The position numbers were made by a program, and so were the translations under genes. Positions 46,476 through 56,900 of a stretch of 64,000 nucleotides of DNA are shown here, in pieces (within the stretch, counting starts at the first letter, position 1; every line of letters begins with the position of its first letter). The notes under the pieces are model-generated. The model saw only the letters and a program-made list of their open reading frames with translations. It made no database searches and was not told the origin of the DNA. This DNA comes from Marinilabiliaceae bacterium. Lineage in GTDB: Bacteria > Bacteroidota > Bacteroidia > Bacteroidales > Marinilabiliaceae. The DNA lies in the NCBI GenBank assembly GCA_021443545.1, contig JABUTU010000045.1, positions 1 through 64,000 of the forward strand, in the 5' to 3' direction.

Positions 46476-47354
46476 ATGATAGTTCACGCACATAACTACA
46501 CCCCCGAGGCCTGCGACATATATTCCTCTCTCATCGAGGCGTTTCGCAAAAACCGCATCCGAGCCAAGCTATGCGATGTGCTCTATCAGCCTTTTATTGA
46601 CAACGGCATAGCTACTGAGACTGACATACAGCCTCTCGAGAAAACAATTACACCAGACTCTGGTCGCATTATGCTTAGCATCGGAGGAGATGGAACATTT
46701 CTCGAGGCAGCAAAGAGTGTTCTGACATCCAATATTCCCATTCTTGGCATCAACAAGGGCCGTCTCGGATTCCTGTCAGAGTTGCAGCCTAACCAAATTT
46801 CATGGGCTATGGGCGAATTGCTACGGGGCGCCTACCGCACGGCTCAGCTCGATGTCCTCTCGGTCTACGAGGGAGATAAAAGGGAACCTATTGACTACGC
46901 TCTCAACGAGTTCTCTGTCAGCAAGTGCGACAACTCATCTATGCTTACTATCCATGCTTATGTCGATGGCGATTACCTCACGACATATTGGGCAGACGGT
47001 TTGATTATAGCGACAGCAACTGGCTCAACAGCCTACTCTCTAAGCGTTGGTGGCCCAATTGCATACCCTTCAACCCCAAGTTTTATCATAACACCCATAG
47101 CTCCTCATAACTTGAGCATACGACCAATAGTTGTTCCTAACAATGTAGCTATTAAACTCATTGTAGAGGGAAGAGGTCCCAAAATCCTGACATCCATGGA
47201 TGGTCGTACTCACTTAATGGAGGGCGATTGTCAGCTTCGCATTGGCAAATCTCCATTCTCAGTACGACGCGTCCAATTAGAGGGGCACTCCTTCTTTGCA
47301 ACTCTGAGAGACAAACTCATGTGGGGCGCCGACAGACGCAACTCCAATTCGTGA
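46476..47354 (+). CDS. nadK: NAD kinase
   Basis: This 292-residue enzyme phosphorylates NAD to NADP. Signatures are 'LSIGGDGTFLEAAK' (GGDGT), 'NEFSVSKCDNSSML' and 'TGSTAYSLSVGGPI'. An N-terminal Rossmann half and a C-terminal beta-sandwich are present in normal length. It is monocistronic or the head of an unknown unit; the downstream DUF6089 gene has its own promoter. Confidence 0.96.
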   Translation: MIVHAHNYTPEACDIYSSLIEAFRKNRIRAKLCDVLYQPFIDNGIATETDIQPLEKTITPDSGRIMLSIGGDGTFLEAAKSVLTSNIPILGINKGRLGFLSELQPNQISWAMGELLRGAYRTAQLDVLSVYEGDKREPIDYALNEFSVSKCDNSSMLTIHAYVDGDYLTTYWADGLIIATATGSTAYSLSVGGPIAYPSTPSFIITPIAPHNLSIRPIVVPNNVAIKLIVEGRGPKILTSMDGRTHLMEGDCQLRIGKSPFSVRRVQLEGHSFFATLRDKLMWGADRRNSNS

Positions 47355-47462
47355 GCAATTCTCACAATTGCGATTCATAACGACTGCATACTGTTGATGC
47401 ACAGTACAGATATTGTCTTCAACAAGTCATTTGCAGTAAAAAAACGGTCGTTACTTGAATAT

Positions 47463-47496
47463 TTTGCCGAAATCTGAAAAAATGCTTGTAATTTTG
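47463..47496 (+). promoter_or_regulatory. Promoter for the DUF6089–uppS–bamA–skp operon
   Basis: TTTG (47463-47466), 22 bp, TAATTTTG (47489-47496). The -7 box matches; the spacing is slightly long. It ends 8 bp before the ATG at 47504, so the predicted RNA start falls at or next to the start codon. Confidence 0.6.
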
Positions 47497-47503
47497 TCCC
47501 TTG

Positions 47504-48286
47504 ATGCGTGGGATTGTCCTCATAATGCTCACCCTCTTGACTTTTGTCTTTTTTCGGAGTGAGGAGGCGCGCTCGCAGGATAAGCTTGAGATGGGTTTAT
47601 TCGGCGGCGTCAGTTACTATTTGGGCGACCTCAACCATTCACAACAATTCAAAAGCCCACGGCCTGCCTTTGGATTTATAGCTCGGTATGTCATCTCCGA
47701 TCGTTTAGCTGCAAAGCTGAACATCATAGGAGGTGGCATTGCAGGAAAATACCCAGCAAATGGCGAATGCTACCCCGACAAACTATTTCTGGGTACAGGA
47801 ACATCCTCGACAGGAAGAGAGCCTTCAACATTATCATATAGCTTTGAACGAATGTTGGTTGATGTCGGAGTAACTGGAGAGTTCAACTTTCGCTCTTTCG
47901 ACCACATGTTCAATCAGGATCAATCACGTTTCGCACCATACATGACAATCGGATTGGCCACAACGATATATAAAAGCTACAAAGATGATGCAACGGGGAA
48001 AACGGATTTTGTATTATCTTTGCCCTTTGGTTTGGGCATGAAATACAAAGTCAACAAATGGCTTCGTGTGGGTGCTGAATGGACTATGCGCAAATCGTTT
48101 GCCGACGATTTGGATTATGTCGATCCAGAACAGGCCGATATAAATACAAACGACCCTTTTGGTTCGGGTGTACACAAATTGACACATAACAACGACTGGT
48201 ATTCGTTCTGCGGATTCACAGTCACTGCAAGTATGTGGCCTCGCAAACTATCATGCAACGATGGATTGCGAAATTTTAATAAGTAA
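47504..48286 (+). CDS. DUF6089 family outer-membrane beta-barrel protein
   Basis: The protein has about 260 residues, with a signal peptide ('RGIVLIMLTLLTFVFF', cleaved near SQ). Its barrel-like strands include 'MGLFGGVSYYLGDLNHS' and 'YMTIGLATTIYKSY'. The early 'GGVSYYLGDLN' motif fits DUF6089 proteins, which in Bacteroidota sit directly upstream of uppS and bamA. The open frame also allows a TTG at 47501, but ATG 47504 is preferred. The function is unknown; location and neighbours suggest a role in outer-membrane biogenesis. Confidence 0.82.
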   Translation: MRGIVLIMLTLLTFVFFRSEEARSQDKLEMGLFGGVSYYLGDLNHSQQFKSPRPAFGFIARYVISDRLAAKLNIIGGGIAGKYPANGECYPDKLFLGTGTSSTGREPSTLSYSFERMLVDVGVTGEFNFRSFDHMFNQDQSRFAPYMTIGLATTIYKSYKDDATGKTDFVLSLPFGLGMKYKVNKWLRVGAEWTMRKSFADDLDYVDPEQADINTNDPFGSGVHKLTHNNDWYSFCGFTVTASMWPRKLSCNDGLRNFNK

Positions 48287-48293
48287 CAGAGAT

Positions 48294-49034
48294 ATGTCAC
48301 TGAAAGACGAAATAAAACTCGACAGACTGCCACGCCACGTGGCTATAATCATGGATGGCAATGGCCGTTGGGCCAAGCAGAAGGGTAACGTACGTCTCTT
48401 CGGACACAAAAACGGCGTAAAAGCTGTGCGCGAAGTAACAGAGGCAGCTGCTGAATTAGGGGTACCTTATGTCACTCTATACGCCTTCTCAACTGAGAAT
48501 TGGAACAGACCAAAAGCTGAAGTGGAAGGACTCATGTCGCTTCTCGTCTCAACAATAGCTGACGAGACTCCCACGCTAATCAAGAACAACATAAGCTTGC
48601 GCGTAATTGGCAATCAGTCGCTCCCCCCTCAGGTAAAGGCTAAACTCGACGAGTGCATTAGTAACACAGCTCATTGCTCGCGCATGACTCTGACACTTGC
48701 CCTCAGCTATAGCTCTCGTTGGGAACTTACAAACGTTGCTCAACAGATAGCATCAGAAATAAAGAATGGGAAACTAACCCCCGAAGAGGTGGATGAGAAT
48801 ACCATACAAGAGCGTTTGGCAACCAGCTATATGCCCGACCCAGAACTACTCATCAGAACAAGCGGAGAGTACAGAATAAGTAATTTCTTGCTATGGCAGA
48901 TTGCATACTCTGAACTCTATTTTACACCGACATTATGGCCCGACTTCCGTAAGGATGATTTCTATAAAGCTATCCTCGACTTCCAAAGCCGTGAACGCCG
49001 GTTCGGAATGACAAGCGAGCAGATTCAACAATAA
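48294..49034 (+). CDS. uppS: Isoprenyl transferase (undecaprenyl diphosphate synthase)
   Basis: This cis-prenyltransferase has about 246 residues. 'HVAIIMDGNGRWAKQKG' holds the catalytic Asp; 'LYAFSTENWNRPKAEV' and 'DPELLIRTSGEYRISNFLLW' (IPP-binding RTSGE) are intact. The open frame begins at an ATG inside the DUF6089 gene (48261), but ATG 48294 gives the standard MSLKDEIKLDRLPRHVA start. It makes the C55 lipid carrier for peptidoglycan and O-antigen. It is 17 bp before bamA. Confidence 0.95.
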   Translation: MSLKDEIKLDRLPRHVAIIMDGNGRWAKQKGNVRLFGHKNGVKAVREVTEAAAELGVPYVTLYAFSTENWNRPKAEVEGLMSLLVSTIADETPTLIKNNISLRVIGNQSLPPQVKAKLDECISNTAHCSRMTLTLALSYSSRWELTNVAQQIASEIKNGKLTPEEVDENTIQERLATSYMPDPELLIRTSGEYRISNFLLWQIAYSELYFTPTLWPDFRKDDFYKAILDFQSRERRFGMTSEQIQQ

Positions 49035-49051
49035 GCGACACTCAAAACAGA

Positions 49052-51631
49052 ATGCGACATTACTCATATATAATCATTTGCACAATCCTGGCTATACTGC
49101 CATGCGCTCACTCCGCATACTCACAGGAGGAGAATAAGACTGACGCTTCGAAAATATCATATTCTGGAATAGCCAGAAAATATACCATAGCCGATATCGT
49201 TGTGTCAGGTATCGACCACATGGATCAGAAGATGCTCCAAAACCTATCCGGACTTAAAGTCGGCCAGGTCGTTTCCGTTCCAGGCGACGAACTCACTCAA
49301 GCCGTTAAACGATATCTCAGCAACGGTCTGTTCTCTGATGCAAAGGTCTACATAAATAAAATTGTTGACAATAATATATACCTCGAGATAGAACTAAAAG
49401 AACGCCCACGTCTCTCAAAAGTCAACTTCTATGGCATTAAACGTAGCGAAGTAAAAGAGGTCGAATCAAAGGTCGCTATAATGGAAAACACCCAGGTTAC
49501 TCCATTCCTGGTCAAGAGAGCCGAGAAATACGTCAAAGACTATTTTTTCGGCAAAGGTTTCTATAACGTCGACGTAAAAGTTACCCAACGTAATGACCCA
49601 TACCATACAGGACAGGTAATTCTTGATTTCAATATCGATAAAAAGGAGAAGGTCAAGGTCAGATCTCTCGTTTTCCGTGGCAACAAAGTGATGAGCTACC
49701 GCAAACTCAATAGGGCCATGAAGAAAACTAATGAGAAGGCCTTATATAACTTCTTCCGTACCAAGAAATTCATCGAAGAGAACTATCGCAACGACCTTGT
49801 CAAACTGATTGAATACTACAACGAACATGGCTATCGTGACGCACGCGTGCTAAAAGAGGAGGTCGTCAAGAATGATGACAACACTGTCAATATCACTATC
49901 GATATCGAGGAGGGCCTCCAATATCACATAGGAGACATCACGTGGGTCGGCAATAGTATCTATTCCGGTGAATACCTGCAACATGTCCTTGGTATGAAGA
50001 GAGGCGATGTATACGACAGCAAGAAACTAAACAAACGTCTCGTTGAAGATGACGATGCAGTCCATAACTTGTATATGGATAATGGCTATCTCTTCTCCGA
50101 CATTACACCGATTGAGAGCAATGTATATGCTGATACCATAGACTTTGAGATGCGTGTAGTCGAAGGAACTGTCGCTACAATCAATGAAATTATAATCAAG
50201 GGCAACGACAAGACCCATGAACGCGTCGTTCGCCGTGAGATTCGCACAAAACCAGGACAACTCTTCAGTAAAGCAGAGCTCATTCGTACTGTCAGGGAAC
50301 TCGCCAACTTGGGCCATTTCGACCCCGAGACAATCAATCCTGTGCCTAAACCCGACTACGACAATGGAACAGTAGACGTAATCTACAACCTTGCTGAGAA
50401 GTCTAACGACCAGATTGAACTCTCTGGAGGTTGGGGCGCAGGTATGTTCGTGGGCTCTCTCGGACTCTCTTTCAACAACTTCTCGCTTCGTAATATTTTC
50501 AATAAAGAGGCATACTCACCACTGCCAACAGGCGATGGACAGAAACTATCCTTTAAAGCCCAGGCCAACGGAAAATATTTCAAGTCGCTCTCCATGTCAT
50601 TTACAGAACCATGGTTAGGCGGTCGCCGTCCTAACTCATTATCAATATCTGCATTCATATCTTCTCAAACGGGTGTCAGCTCAAGTTACTACAACAACTT
50701 TTATAATGGCTACTCTCAGGGATATAACATGGGAGAGGTCAACAAACCTGCCAAGAATTCTATCAACCAATTCCGTAAGGTATCGGGCTTCTCTGTGGGC
50801 TTCGGCAAGCGTCTTACATGGCCTGACGACTGGTTTGTGCTCTACACGGAAATGGGGTATCAGCACTATAAACTGCGCAACTGGCAGTACTTCCTGATGC
50901 AGGATGGTCAGAGCCACGACATATCAATGAGCGTTACCCTTAGTCGTAGCTCTATTGACAACCCTATATATACACGCCAGGGTTCTAACTTCTCCGTCGG
51001 CTTGTCGGTCACACCTCCCTACTCATGGTTCTCTAATCATAGTTGGAAAAACGAGGATGACAAGCAGAAACTATACGAATTCATAGAGTACCACAAGTGG
51101 ACTGTAAAGGGCGCAGTATTCAAGCCTCTCGACAATATGCATAAACTCATCCTCATGGGCAAATTTGAGATGGGATTCCTCGGATACTATGATCGTTATC
51201 GCAAATCACCATTCCAGAAATATGTCATGGGAGGCGATGGCATGTCGGGTTACTCTACATATGGCGAAGAGACTATCGGCTTGCGCGGATACGAAAATGC
51301 TTCACTCACTCCTCGTAAACTTGTTAACGGATCATATTCCTATGACGGCAATATCTACAATAAACTTACCATGGAGTTGCGCTACCCTATCACTCTCAAG
51401 CCTCAGGCAACAGTATTCGCTCTTGCCTTCGCAGAGGCTGGTAACTGCTGGAGTGAATTCCAGGATTACTCACCTTTTGACCTCAAGCGTTCAGCCGGCG
51501 TCGGACTGAGAGTCTTCCTTCCTATATTCGGTTTTCTTGGTCTCGACTGGGGATATGGATTTGATGATATTAACGGATACAAGAATGCTGGCGGTTCTCA
51601 ATTCCATTTCGTAATAGGTCAATCATTCTAA
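49052..51631 (+). CDS. bamA: Outer-membrane protein assembly factor BamA
   Basis: This 859-residue Omp85 protein has a signal peptide ('IIICTILAILPCAHSAYS'), about five POTRA domains (residues ~45-450, e.g. 'IVVSGIDHMDQKMLQNLSG', 'TINEIIIKGNDKTHERVVRR') and a 16-stranded barrel from ~460 to the end. Bacteroidota-style POTRA regions and the barrel motif 'VMGGDGMSGYSTYGEETIGL' near residue 725 are visible; the C-terminus ends in Phe ('FHFVIGQSF'), the usual signal. It inserts outer-membrane proteins; four skp genes follow. Confidence 0.96.
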   Translation: MRHYSYIIICTILAILPCAHSAYSQEENKTDASKISYSGIARKYTIADIVVSGIDHMDQKMLQNLSGLKVGQVVSVPGDELTQAVKRYLSNGLFSDAKVYINKIVDNNIYLEIELKERPRLSKVNFYGIKRSEVKEVESKVAIMENTQVTPFLVKRAEKYVKDYFFGKGFYNVDVKVTQRNDPYHTGQVILDFNIDKKEKVKVRSLVFRGNKVMSYRKLNRAMKKTNEKALYNFFRTKKFIEENYRNDLVKLIEYYNEHGYRDARVLKEEVVKNDDNTVNITIDIEEGLQYHIGDITWVGNSIYSGEYLQHVLGMKRGDVYDSKKLNKRLVEDDDAVHNLYMDNGYLFSDITPIESNVYADTIDFEMRVVEGTVATINEIIIKGNDKTHERVVRREIRTKPGQLFSKAELIRTVRELANLGHFDPETINPVPKPDYDNGTVDVIYNLAEKSNDQIELSGGWGAGMFVGSLGLSFNNFSLRNIFNKEAYSPLPTGDGQKLSFKAQANGKYFKSLSMSFTEPWLGGRRPNSLSISAFISSQTGVSSSYYNNFYNGYSQGYNMGEVNKPAKNSINQFRKVSGFSVGFGKRLTWPDDWFVLYTEMGYQHYKLRNWQYFLMQDGQSHDISMSVTLSRSSIDNPIYTRQGSNFSVGLSVTPPYSWFSNHSWKNEDDKQKLYEFIEYHKWTVKGAVFKPLDNMHKLILMGKFEMGFLGYYDRYRKSPFQKYVMGGDGMSGYSTYGEETIGLRGYENASLTPRKLVNGSYSYDGNIYNKLTMELRYPITLKPQATVFALAFAEAGNCWSEFQDYSPFDLKRSAGVGLRVFLPIFGFLGLDWGYGFDDINGYKNAGGSQFHFVIGQSF

Positions 51632-51684
51632 AATGGCACATAATTTGCTAAACATATAGTTGTTAACTTAATAACTCAAAGAAT

Positions 51685-52200
51685 ATGAAACAGATACTCA
51701 CAACAATCGTGGTAATGGCTCTCTGCTGCATCTCTGCTTTCGCTCAGAAATATGCCTTCGTTGACACTCAATATATCCTCAAAAATATACCGGCATACGA
51801 GACGGCTAATGAGCAGATAGCTAACCTTTCAAAAAAGTACGAGGACGAAATTAAGGCTAAGATGCAAGAGGTTGCCAATCTATACGAAACATACAGGACC
51901 GAAAGCGTGTTCCTCACCACCGATATGAAGGTAAAGAAGGAGAATGAAATCATCGAGAAAGAACAGGCTGCCAAACAGCTTCAACAGAAATACTTCGGAC
52001 AGGATGGCGAGTTATACAAGACTCAGGAGAATCTCGTAAAACCTATCCAGGAGCAGGTCTACAATGCAATCTCATCGATAGCAAAAGAGAAGAACTACAA
52101 CGCAGTTTTCGATAAGTCCTCTATGCAAGGTTTGATGTATGCCGATTCATCTCTTGATATTTCAGACCAGGTACTTCGAAAATTGGGCTATATAAAATAA
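51685..52200 (+). CDS. OmpH/Skp family periplasmic chaperone, copy 1
   Basis: This 171-residue protein has a signal peptide ('TIVVMALCCISAFAQ') and mature start 'KYAFVDTQYILKNIPAYETA', the Skp signature. A long charged coiled-coil hairpin follows (residues ~45-125) and the conserved C-terminal strand 'YNAVFDKSS'. Skp trimers hold unfolded outer-membrane proteins for BamA. It is 53 bp after bamA and the first of four paralogues. Confidence 0.93.
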   Translation: MKQILTTIVVMALCCISAFAQKYAFVDTQYILKNIPAYETANEQIANLSKKYEDEIKAKMQEVANLYETYRTESVFLTTDMKVKKENEIIEKEQAAKQLQQKYFGQDGELYKTQENLVKPIQEQVYNAISSIAKEKNYNAVFDKSSMQGLMYADSSLDISDQVLRKLGYIK

Positions 52201-52228
52201 CCCGTCATTTGTAAAACATAACATATAT

Positions 52229-52735
52229 ATGAGATCTATCCTAACATTGCTTGCTTTACTCTTGCCTTTAGCAGGAATGCAAGCTCAACAACTTAAGTTC
52301 GGACATTTCGATAGCAATACATTTATGTCGAATATGCCCGAGGTTAAGCAGATTCAAACAGAGATGGAGCAACGCCAGAGTCAGGTCGAAACCCAGATTG
52401 CTACGCTCCGTGAAGAGGGTCAGAAAAAACTCGACGAACTCCAACAGAAACAAAACTCTATGAGTGAAGAGGAGAAACGTGTAGCCTTTCAAGAGCTTCA
52501 GGAACTTGACCAGCGCGTAACAACATTCGTTCAGACAGCACAACAGGAACTCCAAAGTCAATATCAGGAGAAGATGCTACCTATTCAGCAGAAACTGCTC
52601 CGTACCGTCCAGGAGGTTGGTGCTGAAAATGGATTTATATACATTATTGAAAGCGAGGGCGGATTAGCTCTTCACATCTCTTCTGAAAGCATTGATATAA
52701 CCCCTTTGGTAAAAGCAAAACTCGGAATCAAATAA
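52229..52735 (+). CDS. OmpH/Skp family periplasmic chaperone, copy 2
   Basis: The 168-residue protein has a signal peptide ('ILTLLALLLPLAGMQAQ'), mature start 'LKFGHFDSNTFMSNMP', and a Gln/Glu-rich coiled coil ('QQKQNSMSEEEKR'). The C-terminal 'ENGFIYIIES' and 'LVKAKLGIK' match Skp. Compared with copy 1 it is more Gln-rich and keeps no Cys. It is 28 bp after copy 1. Confidence 0.92.
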   Translation: MRSILTLLALLLPLAGMQAQQLKFGHFDSNTFMSNMPEVKQIQTEMEQRQSQVETQIATLREEGQKKLDELQQKQNSMSEEEKRVAFQELQELDQRVTTFVQTAQQELQSQYQEKMLPIQQKLLRTVQEVGAENGFIYIIESEGGLALHISSESIDITPLVKAKLGIK

Positions 52736-52753
52736 TCTTGAATACATAACATC

Positions 52754-53266
52754 ATGAAAAATATATTTCTCTCTATCGTTGCTCTTCTTATAGCAACTAT
52801 CTCTATTGAAGCTCAGAACCTTAAGTTCGCTCATATCGACTCGCAGAAGCTTGTTGCTCAACTCGATGAGTTCAAACAGGCTCAGCAGAAGATGGATACT
52901 GAAAGCAATAAAATCCGCGAGCAGATGCAGACAATGCAGACCGAGTTCCAAACTAAGTACAACGATTACGTTACCAAGGCCGACTCTCTTCCAGAAGTAG
53001 TCCGTCAAGTTCGCGAGCAGGAACTCCAAGAGATGCAACAGCGCATTCAGGTTATGCAACAGGCTGCTGGTCAGAGCCTGCAACAGATGGAGGCAAAACT
53101 TCTTCAGCCTATCATGGATAAAATACAGACAGCTATCGACGAGGTGGGTAAGGAACAGGGATTTATCTACATCTACAACCTCTCTTCTCAAGTAATCCTC
53201 TATCACTCTGAGCAGAGCGTCGATGCAGAGCCACTGATACTGGCAAAACTCGCAACAATGAAGTGA
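52754..53266 (+). CDS. OmpH/Skp family periplasmic chaperone, copy 3
   Basis: The 170-residue protein has a signal peptide ('LSIVALLIATISIEAQ'), mature start 'LKFAHIDSQKLVAQLDEF' and a Gln-rich coiled coil with 'KYNDYVTKADSLPEVVR'. That motif is also found in copy 4 ('KYRDYVSKRDSLPDLVR'), so copies 3 and 4 are each other's closest paralogues. The end reads 'QGFIYIYNLSS'. It is 18 bp after copy 2. Confidence 0.92.
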   Translation: MKNIFLSIVALLIATISIEAQNLKFAHIDSQKLVAQLDEFKQAQQKMDTESNKIREQMQTMQTEFQTKYNDYVTKADSLPEVVRQVREQELQEMQQRIQVMQQAAGQSLQQMEAKLLQPIMDKIQTAIDEVGKEQGFIYIYNLSSQVILYHSEQSVDAEPLILAKLATMK

Positions 53267-53273
53267 AAATAAT

Positions 53274-53789
53274 ATGAAGCTTCTTCGTCTATCCATATTC
53301 TTCATTATATCGCTTGTCGCAATGACCAACGCCATTGCGCAGGAGTATCGTTTCGCACATCTGGATTTCCAAAGGCTTCTCAACGATTACCCTGGCAAAC
53401 TGGAGGCAGAAGAACGTCTTGCTGATGAGACTCAGAAACTGAAAGACCAGCTCTCCGTCATGAATGCAGAACTCGAACAGAAGTACCGTGACTACGTCTC
53501 TAAACGCGATTCTCTCCCAGATTTGGTTCGAAATACCATCGAGAAGGATATTCAAGATACTCAACAACGCATCGATCAATTCCGTGAAATGGCTATGCAA
53601 AGCATAACTCAAAAGGAACAACGACTGCTACAACCTGTCATTAAGAAGATTATGAATGCTATAGAACAAGTACGCAAGGAACACGACTTTATCTATATCT
53701 TTGATACCAGTTCGAAAGTCATACTCTCCGTGTCAGACCTTAGCTACGATGCTGAACCTTTAGTTAGGACCAAATTAGGAATGGATTAA
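53274..53789 (+). CDS. OmpH/Skp family periplasmic chaperone, copy 4
   Basis: The 171-residue protein has a signal peptide ('LSIFFIISLVAMTNAIAQ'), mature start 'YRFAHLDFQRLLNDYPGK' and the long helical hairpin 'KYRDYVSKRDSLPDLVRN'. The C-terminal 'HDFIYIFDTSSKVILS' matches copy 3 ('QGFIYIYNLSSQVILY'). It is 7 bp after copy 3 and the last gene before the strong terminator, so the operon is DUF6089–uppS–bamA–skp x4. Confidence 0.92.
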   Translation: MKLLRLSIFFIISLVAMTNAIAQEYRFAHLDFQRLLNDYPGKLEAEERLADETQKLKDQLSVMNAELEQKYRDYVSKRDSLPDLVRNTIEKDIQDTQQRIDQFREMAMQSITQKEQRLLQPVIKKIMNAIEQVRKEHDFIYIFDTSSKVILSVSDLSYDAEPLVRTKLGMD

Positions 53790-53813
53790 CGAAGTAGATT
53801 ATTACTAACCTAT

Positions 53814-53860
53814 AAGGGTGTGTTAGAATGCTGATTTTAACACACCCTTGCTCTTTCTTG
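53814..53860 (+). terminator. Intrinsic terminator closing the bamA–skp operon
   Basis: AAGGGTGTGTTA (53814-53825) pairs perfectly with TAACACACCCTT (53838-53849), 12 bp with a 12-nt loop, followed by a T-rich stretch. Confidence 0.9.
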
Positions 53861-53927
53861 TAGCATTATACCAAATCGACATACCTGATTAATCAATAAA
53901 CCGAATATCCCATAGAGCGTTGCGATG

Positions 53928-53935
53928 TATATTTG
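53928..53935 (+). promoter_or_regulatory. -7 box for the pectate lyase gene
   Basis: TATATTTG matches TAnnTTTG, giving an RNA start near 53942 and a leader of about 20 nt before ATG 53963. This excludes the open-frame TTG at 53933, which lies inside the box. Confidence 0.6.
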
Positions 53936-53962
53936 CACAAATCTGAATACAGTTTCACCACC

Positions 53963-56900
53963 ATGAAAAGGTTTTCTCTTATACTTACGCTTTTTTTTGT
54001 TCTACTGTCTGCCGCCTCAGCTCAAATAGATGTCAAGAGGGCAGGAGGATGGTTAGAATCAGCATTCATAGAGTGGGATCTCTACCCCGATGCTGATATG
54101 TACAATGTTTACTATAAGTTGTCATCTTCTTCAGAATGGACTAAGATTGACCGTGAACTCATCAGGAACTACGGTTACTACGGGCGTGCAGATGTTGTGG
54201 GTATCTCAACAGGCTCGTACGACCTAAAAGTTGTCGCAACGCAGGATGAAAGCGAGATTGTTGGCTCCGCCACAGTACGTTCTGGCATCATCGTTGAAGC
54301 TCATGACCGAGCTGGATTTGCCTTTATGAATGACAAGATTCCTGGCGCATATAAGGCTGACGGCACTCTAAAGGAGAACGCTAAGGTTATATATGTCGAC
54401 AATTCAACCTTCAGCTCGTATCAGTGGGTAATTAATAAGGACAACAAGGGAGGAACAATATCTCTCGACGGAATCCAAAGTATAGTTAACAACGATGGCG
54501 TCTGGAAATACATGCAATACAATAATAATGTACCTGTATGCATACGTGTCATTGGAGAGATAAACCTGACGGGATTTCCAAAGGACAAATGGGAGTCTTC
54601 AGCTGAGGGACTTCAGATTAAGGGAAATTCTAAAACCCAGGAGATGAATCTCACCATTGAGGGCATCGGTGAAGATGCTGCTTTCAATGGTTTCGGAATC
54701 TTGGCACGCACCACCTGCTCCGTTGAATTAAGAAATATTGCTGTGCTTAACGATGCTGACGATAATATATCTCTCGATACCGACAACTCATATACGTGGG
54801 TACATAATGTTGATTTGTTTTATGGCAATGCAGGCAGCGACTCTGATCAGGCTAAGGGAGACGGATCTTTGGATGTCAAGGGCAACTCACAATACCAGAC
54901 TTACAGCTACAATCATTTCTGGGATTCAGGCAAGTCATCGCTCTGCGGAATGACAAGCGAGTCTGGGCCAAATTATATTACATACCATCATAACTGGTTT
55001 GACCACTCCGACTCGCGTCACCCTCGCGTTCGCACTATGACTGTTCATGTCTATAACAACTACTACGATGGTATCGCAAAATACGGCATAGGAGCCACCA
55101 CTGGCAGTAATGTATTCGTTGAAGCCAACTATTTCCGCAACACAAACCGTCCTATGATGTCATCAAAGCAAGGTACAGATGCAACTGGCGATGGCACATT
55201 CACAGGCGAAGACGGTGGCATGATAAAATCGTTCGGCAACTTATTTGCATCTTGCGGCAAGAACTTCAGCTACATCACAGCTAACGAAGTAGCTGGAAGT
55301 GCAGCAACAGCCGTCAGTGCAACCAGCTTCGACGCTTATGAAGCATCCACCCGCAACGAAGAGGTCCCTTCTTCATTCGTAACCCGTGCTGGCGGAACGT
55401 CATACAGCAACTTCGATACCAACGCTGATGTTATGCATCAATACACAGCCGACAGGGCTGTCGACGTTCCTGCAAAAGTCAAGAGCCTCGCCGGTCGTAT
55501 GAACGGAGGCGACTTAGTATATGTCTTTAACAACGATGTCGACGACGCCTCTTATAGTGTAAATACAGCTCTTAAGTCTTTGCTAACCAACTATAAGACC
55601 TCGTTGGTTTCAATTGCCTCTTTTAGCAACACAACTGAAGAGCCAACAACATACACAGCGACATTCCTCGATAAGGATGGCGGCGTATTTGCAACTATCG
55701 GCTATCTCACAAAACTCGTTTATCCCGAGACTACCCCAGCGGCTGAAGAGGGATACACCTTCATAGGCTGGAGTGTTGCTCGCGGCACTGTGATGACGGA
55801 AAATATGGAGATTCATCCTCAATTCTCCGATGGCAATAATTCTTCTGAGGAAGACAATGGCAGTACCATTCAGACTGTTAATCACTGGGACTTCACCTCG
55901 TGGAGCAGTGCAACAATAAACGCTGTCAAGGCACTCAATACGACTGGGGTAACATGGGTTGACAAAGGCGATAATACTGACCGTTATCAGAATAGTGCAG
56001 CGATAGAGCGTGGTGCAATTGGTGTAACAGAAGCCGAAGGTCTTCTATTCACTTCTGCATCAAAAGGTATCACTATGAGCGTTGGTTCTAAGGGAAATTA
56101 CATTCAGACAAATGCTGTGTTATATATTCCAGTTACTGCTGGAGAGAAGATTGAAGTATCATTCGCCAATACTGGATCAAGCAACCCTGAGCGTTTCCTC
56201 ATTCTTAACGGAACAACATCTGTCGGTTCTCATAAGGGCTCAGGAAAGGCAAGTGCGATAATCGATGTAACATCTGAGATGATTAGCGATGGCTACATCA
56301 CACTGCAAGGGTGGTCTGTAGCAACCCCCACAAACCCCACTTCTCCTGGCGAAAAGGCTGCATTCAATTATTTCTATATCAAGTCGACCTCAGAAGTCGG
56401 CAGTCTTGAGACCCCTACTTTCAAATTCGATGAGAACAACTGCGAGATTGACAAAGCATTAGAGTCGACATGGGTATATCCTGAACTAACAAATAGTTCG
56501 GACAATAAAAACGTCACCTACAGTAGTTCTAATGAGGCCGTAGCAACAATCGATACTGATGGCAATATCACTCCTATAGGCATTGGTTCTACCACAATTA
56601 CTGCCTCTGTTGCGAAGAGCGAAACGTATCGCGCAGCCTCCGCCTCATACACCCTCGTTGTGACAGATTCTTCAAAACCATCTTTCACCGTGACATTCGC
56701 TGTTGATGGAAGCAACTACCGTGTTGCTGAGAAGCAGTATACCATAATCTATCCAGCAGAGAATCCAAGCAAGGATAATTACGTCTTCACAGGCTGGGAC
56801 GTTGCTGAAGGTACAGAACTTTCGAGCAACATGACTGTCAATGCTCAGTTTGAGGCCGTCAAGACCTATACTGTGACATTTAAGAATGCTGATGGTACGG

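Noticed and set aside
52664..53383. Long antisense open frame (239 codons) across skp copies 2-4
   Set aside because: It lies opposite coding strands with strong Skp conservation, has Leu/His/Cys-rich low-quality content and no recognisable domain; it is a codon-bias shadow.
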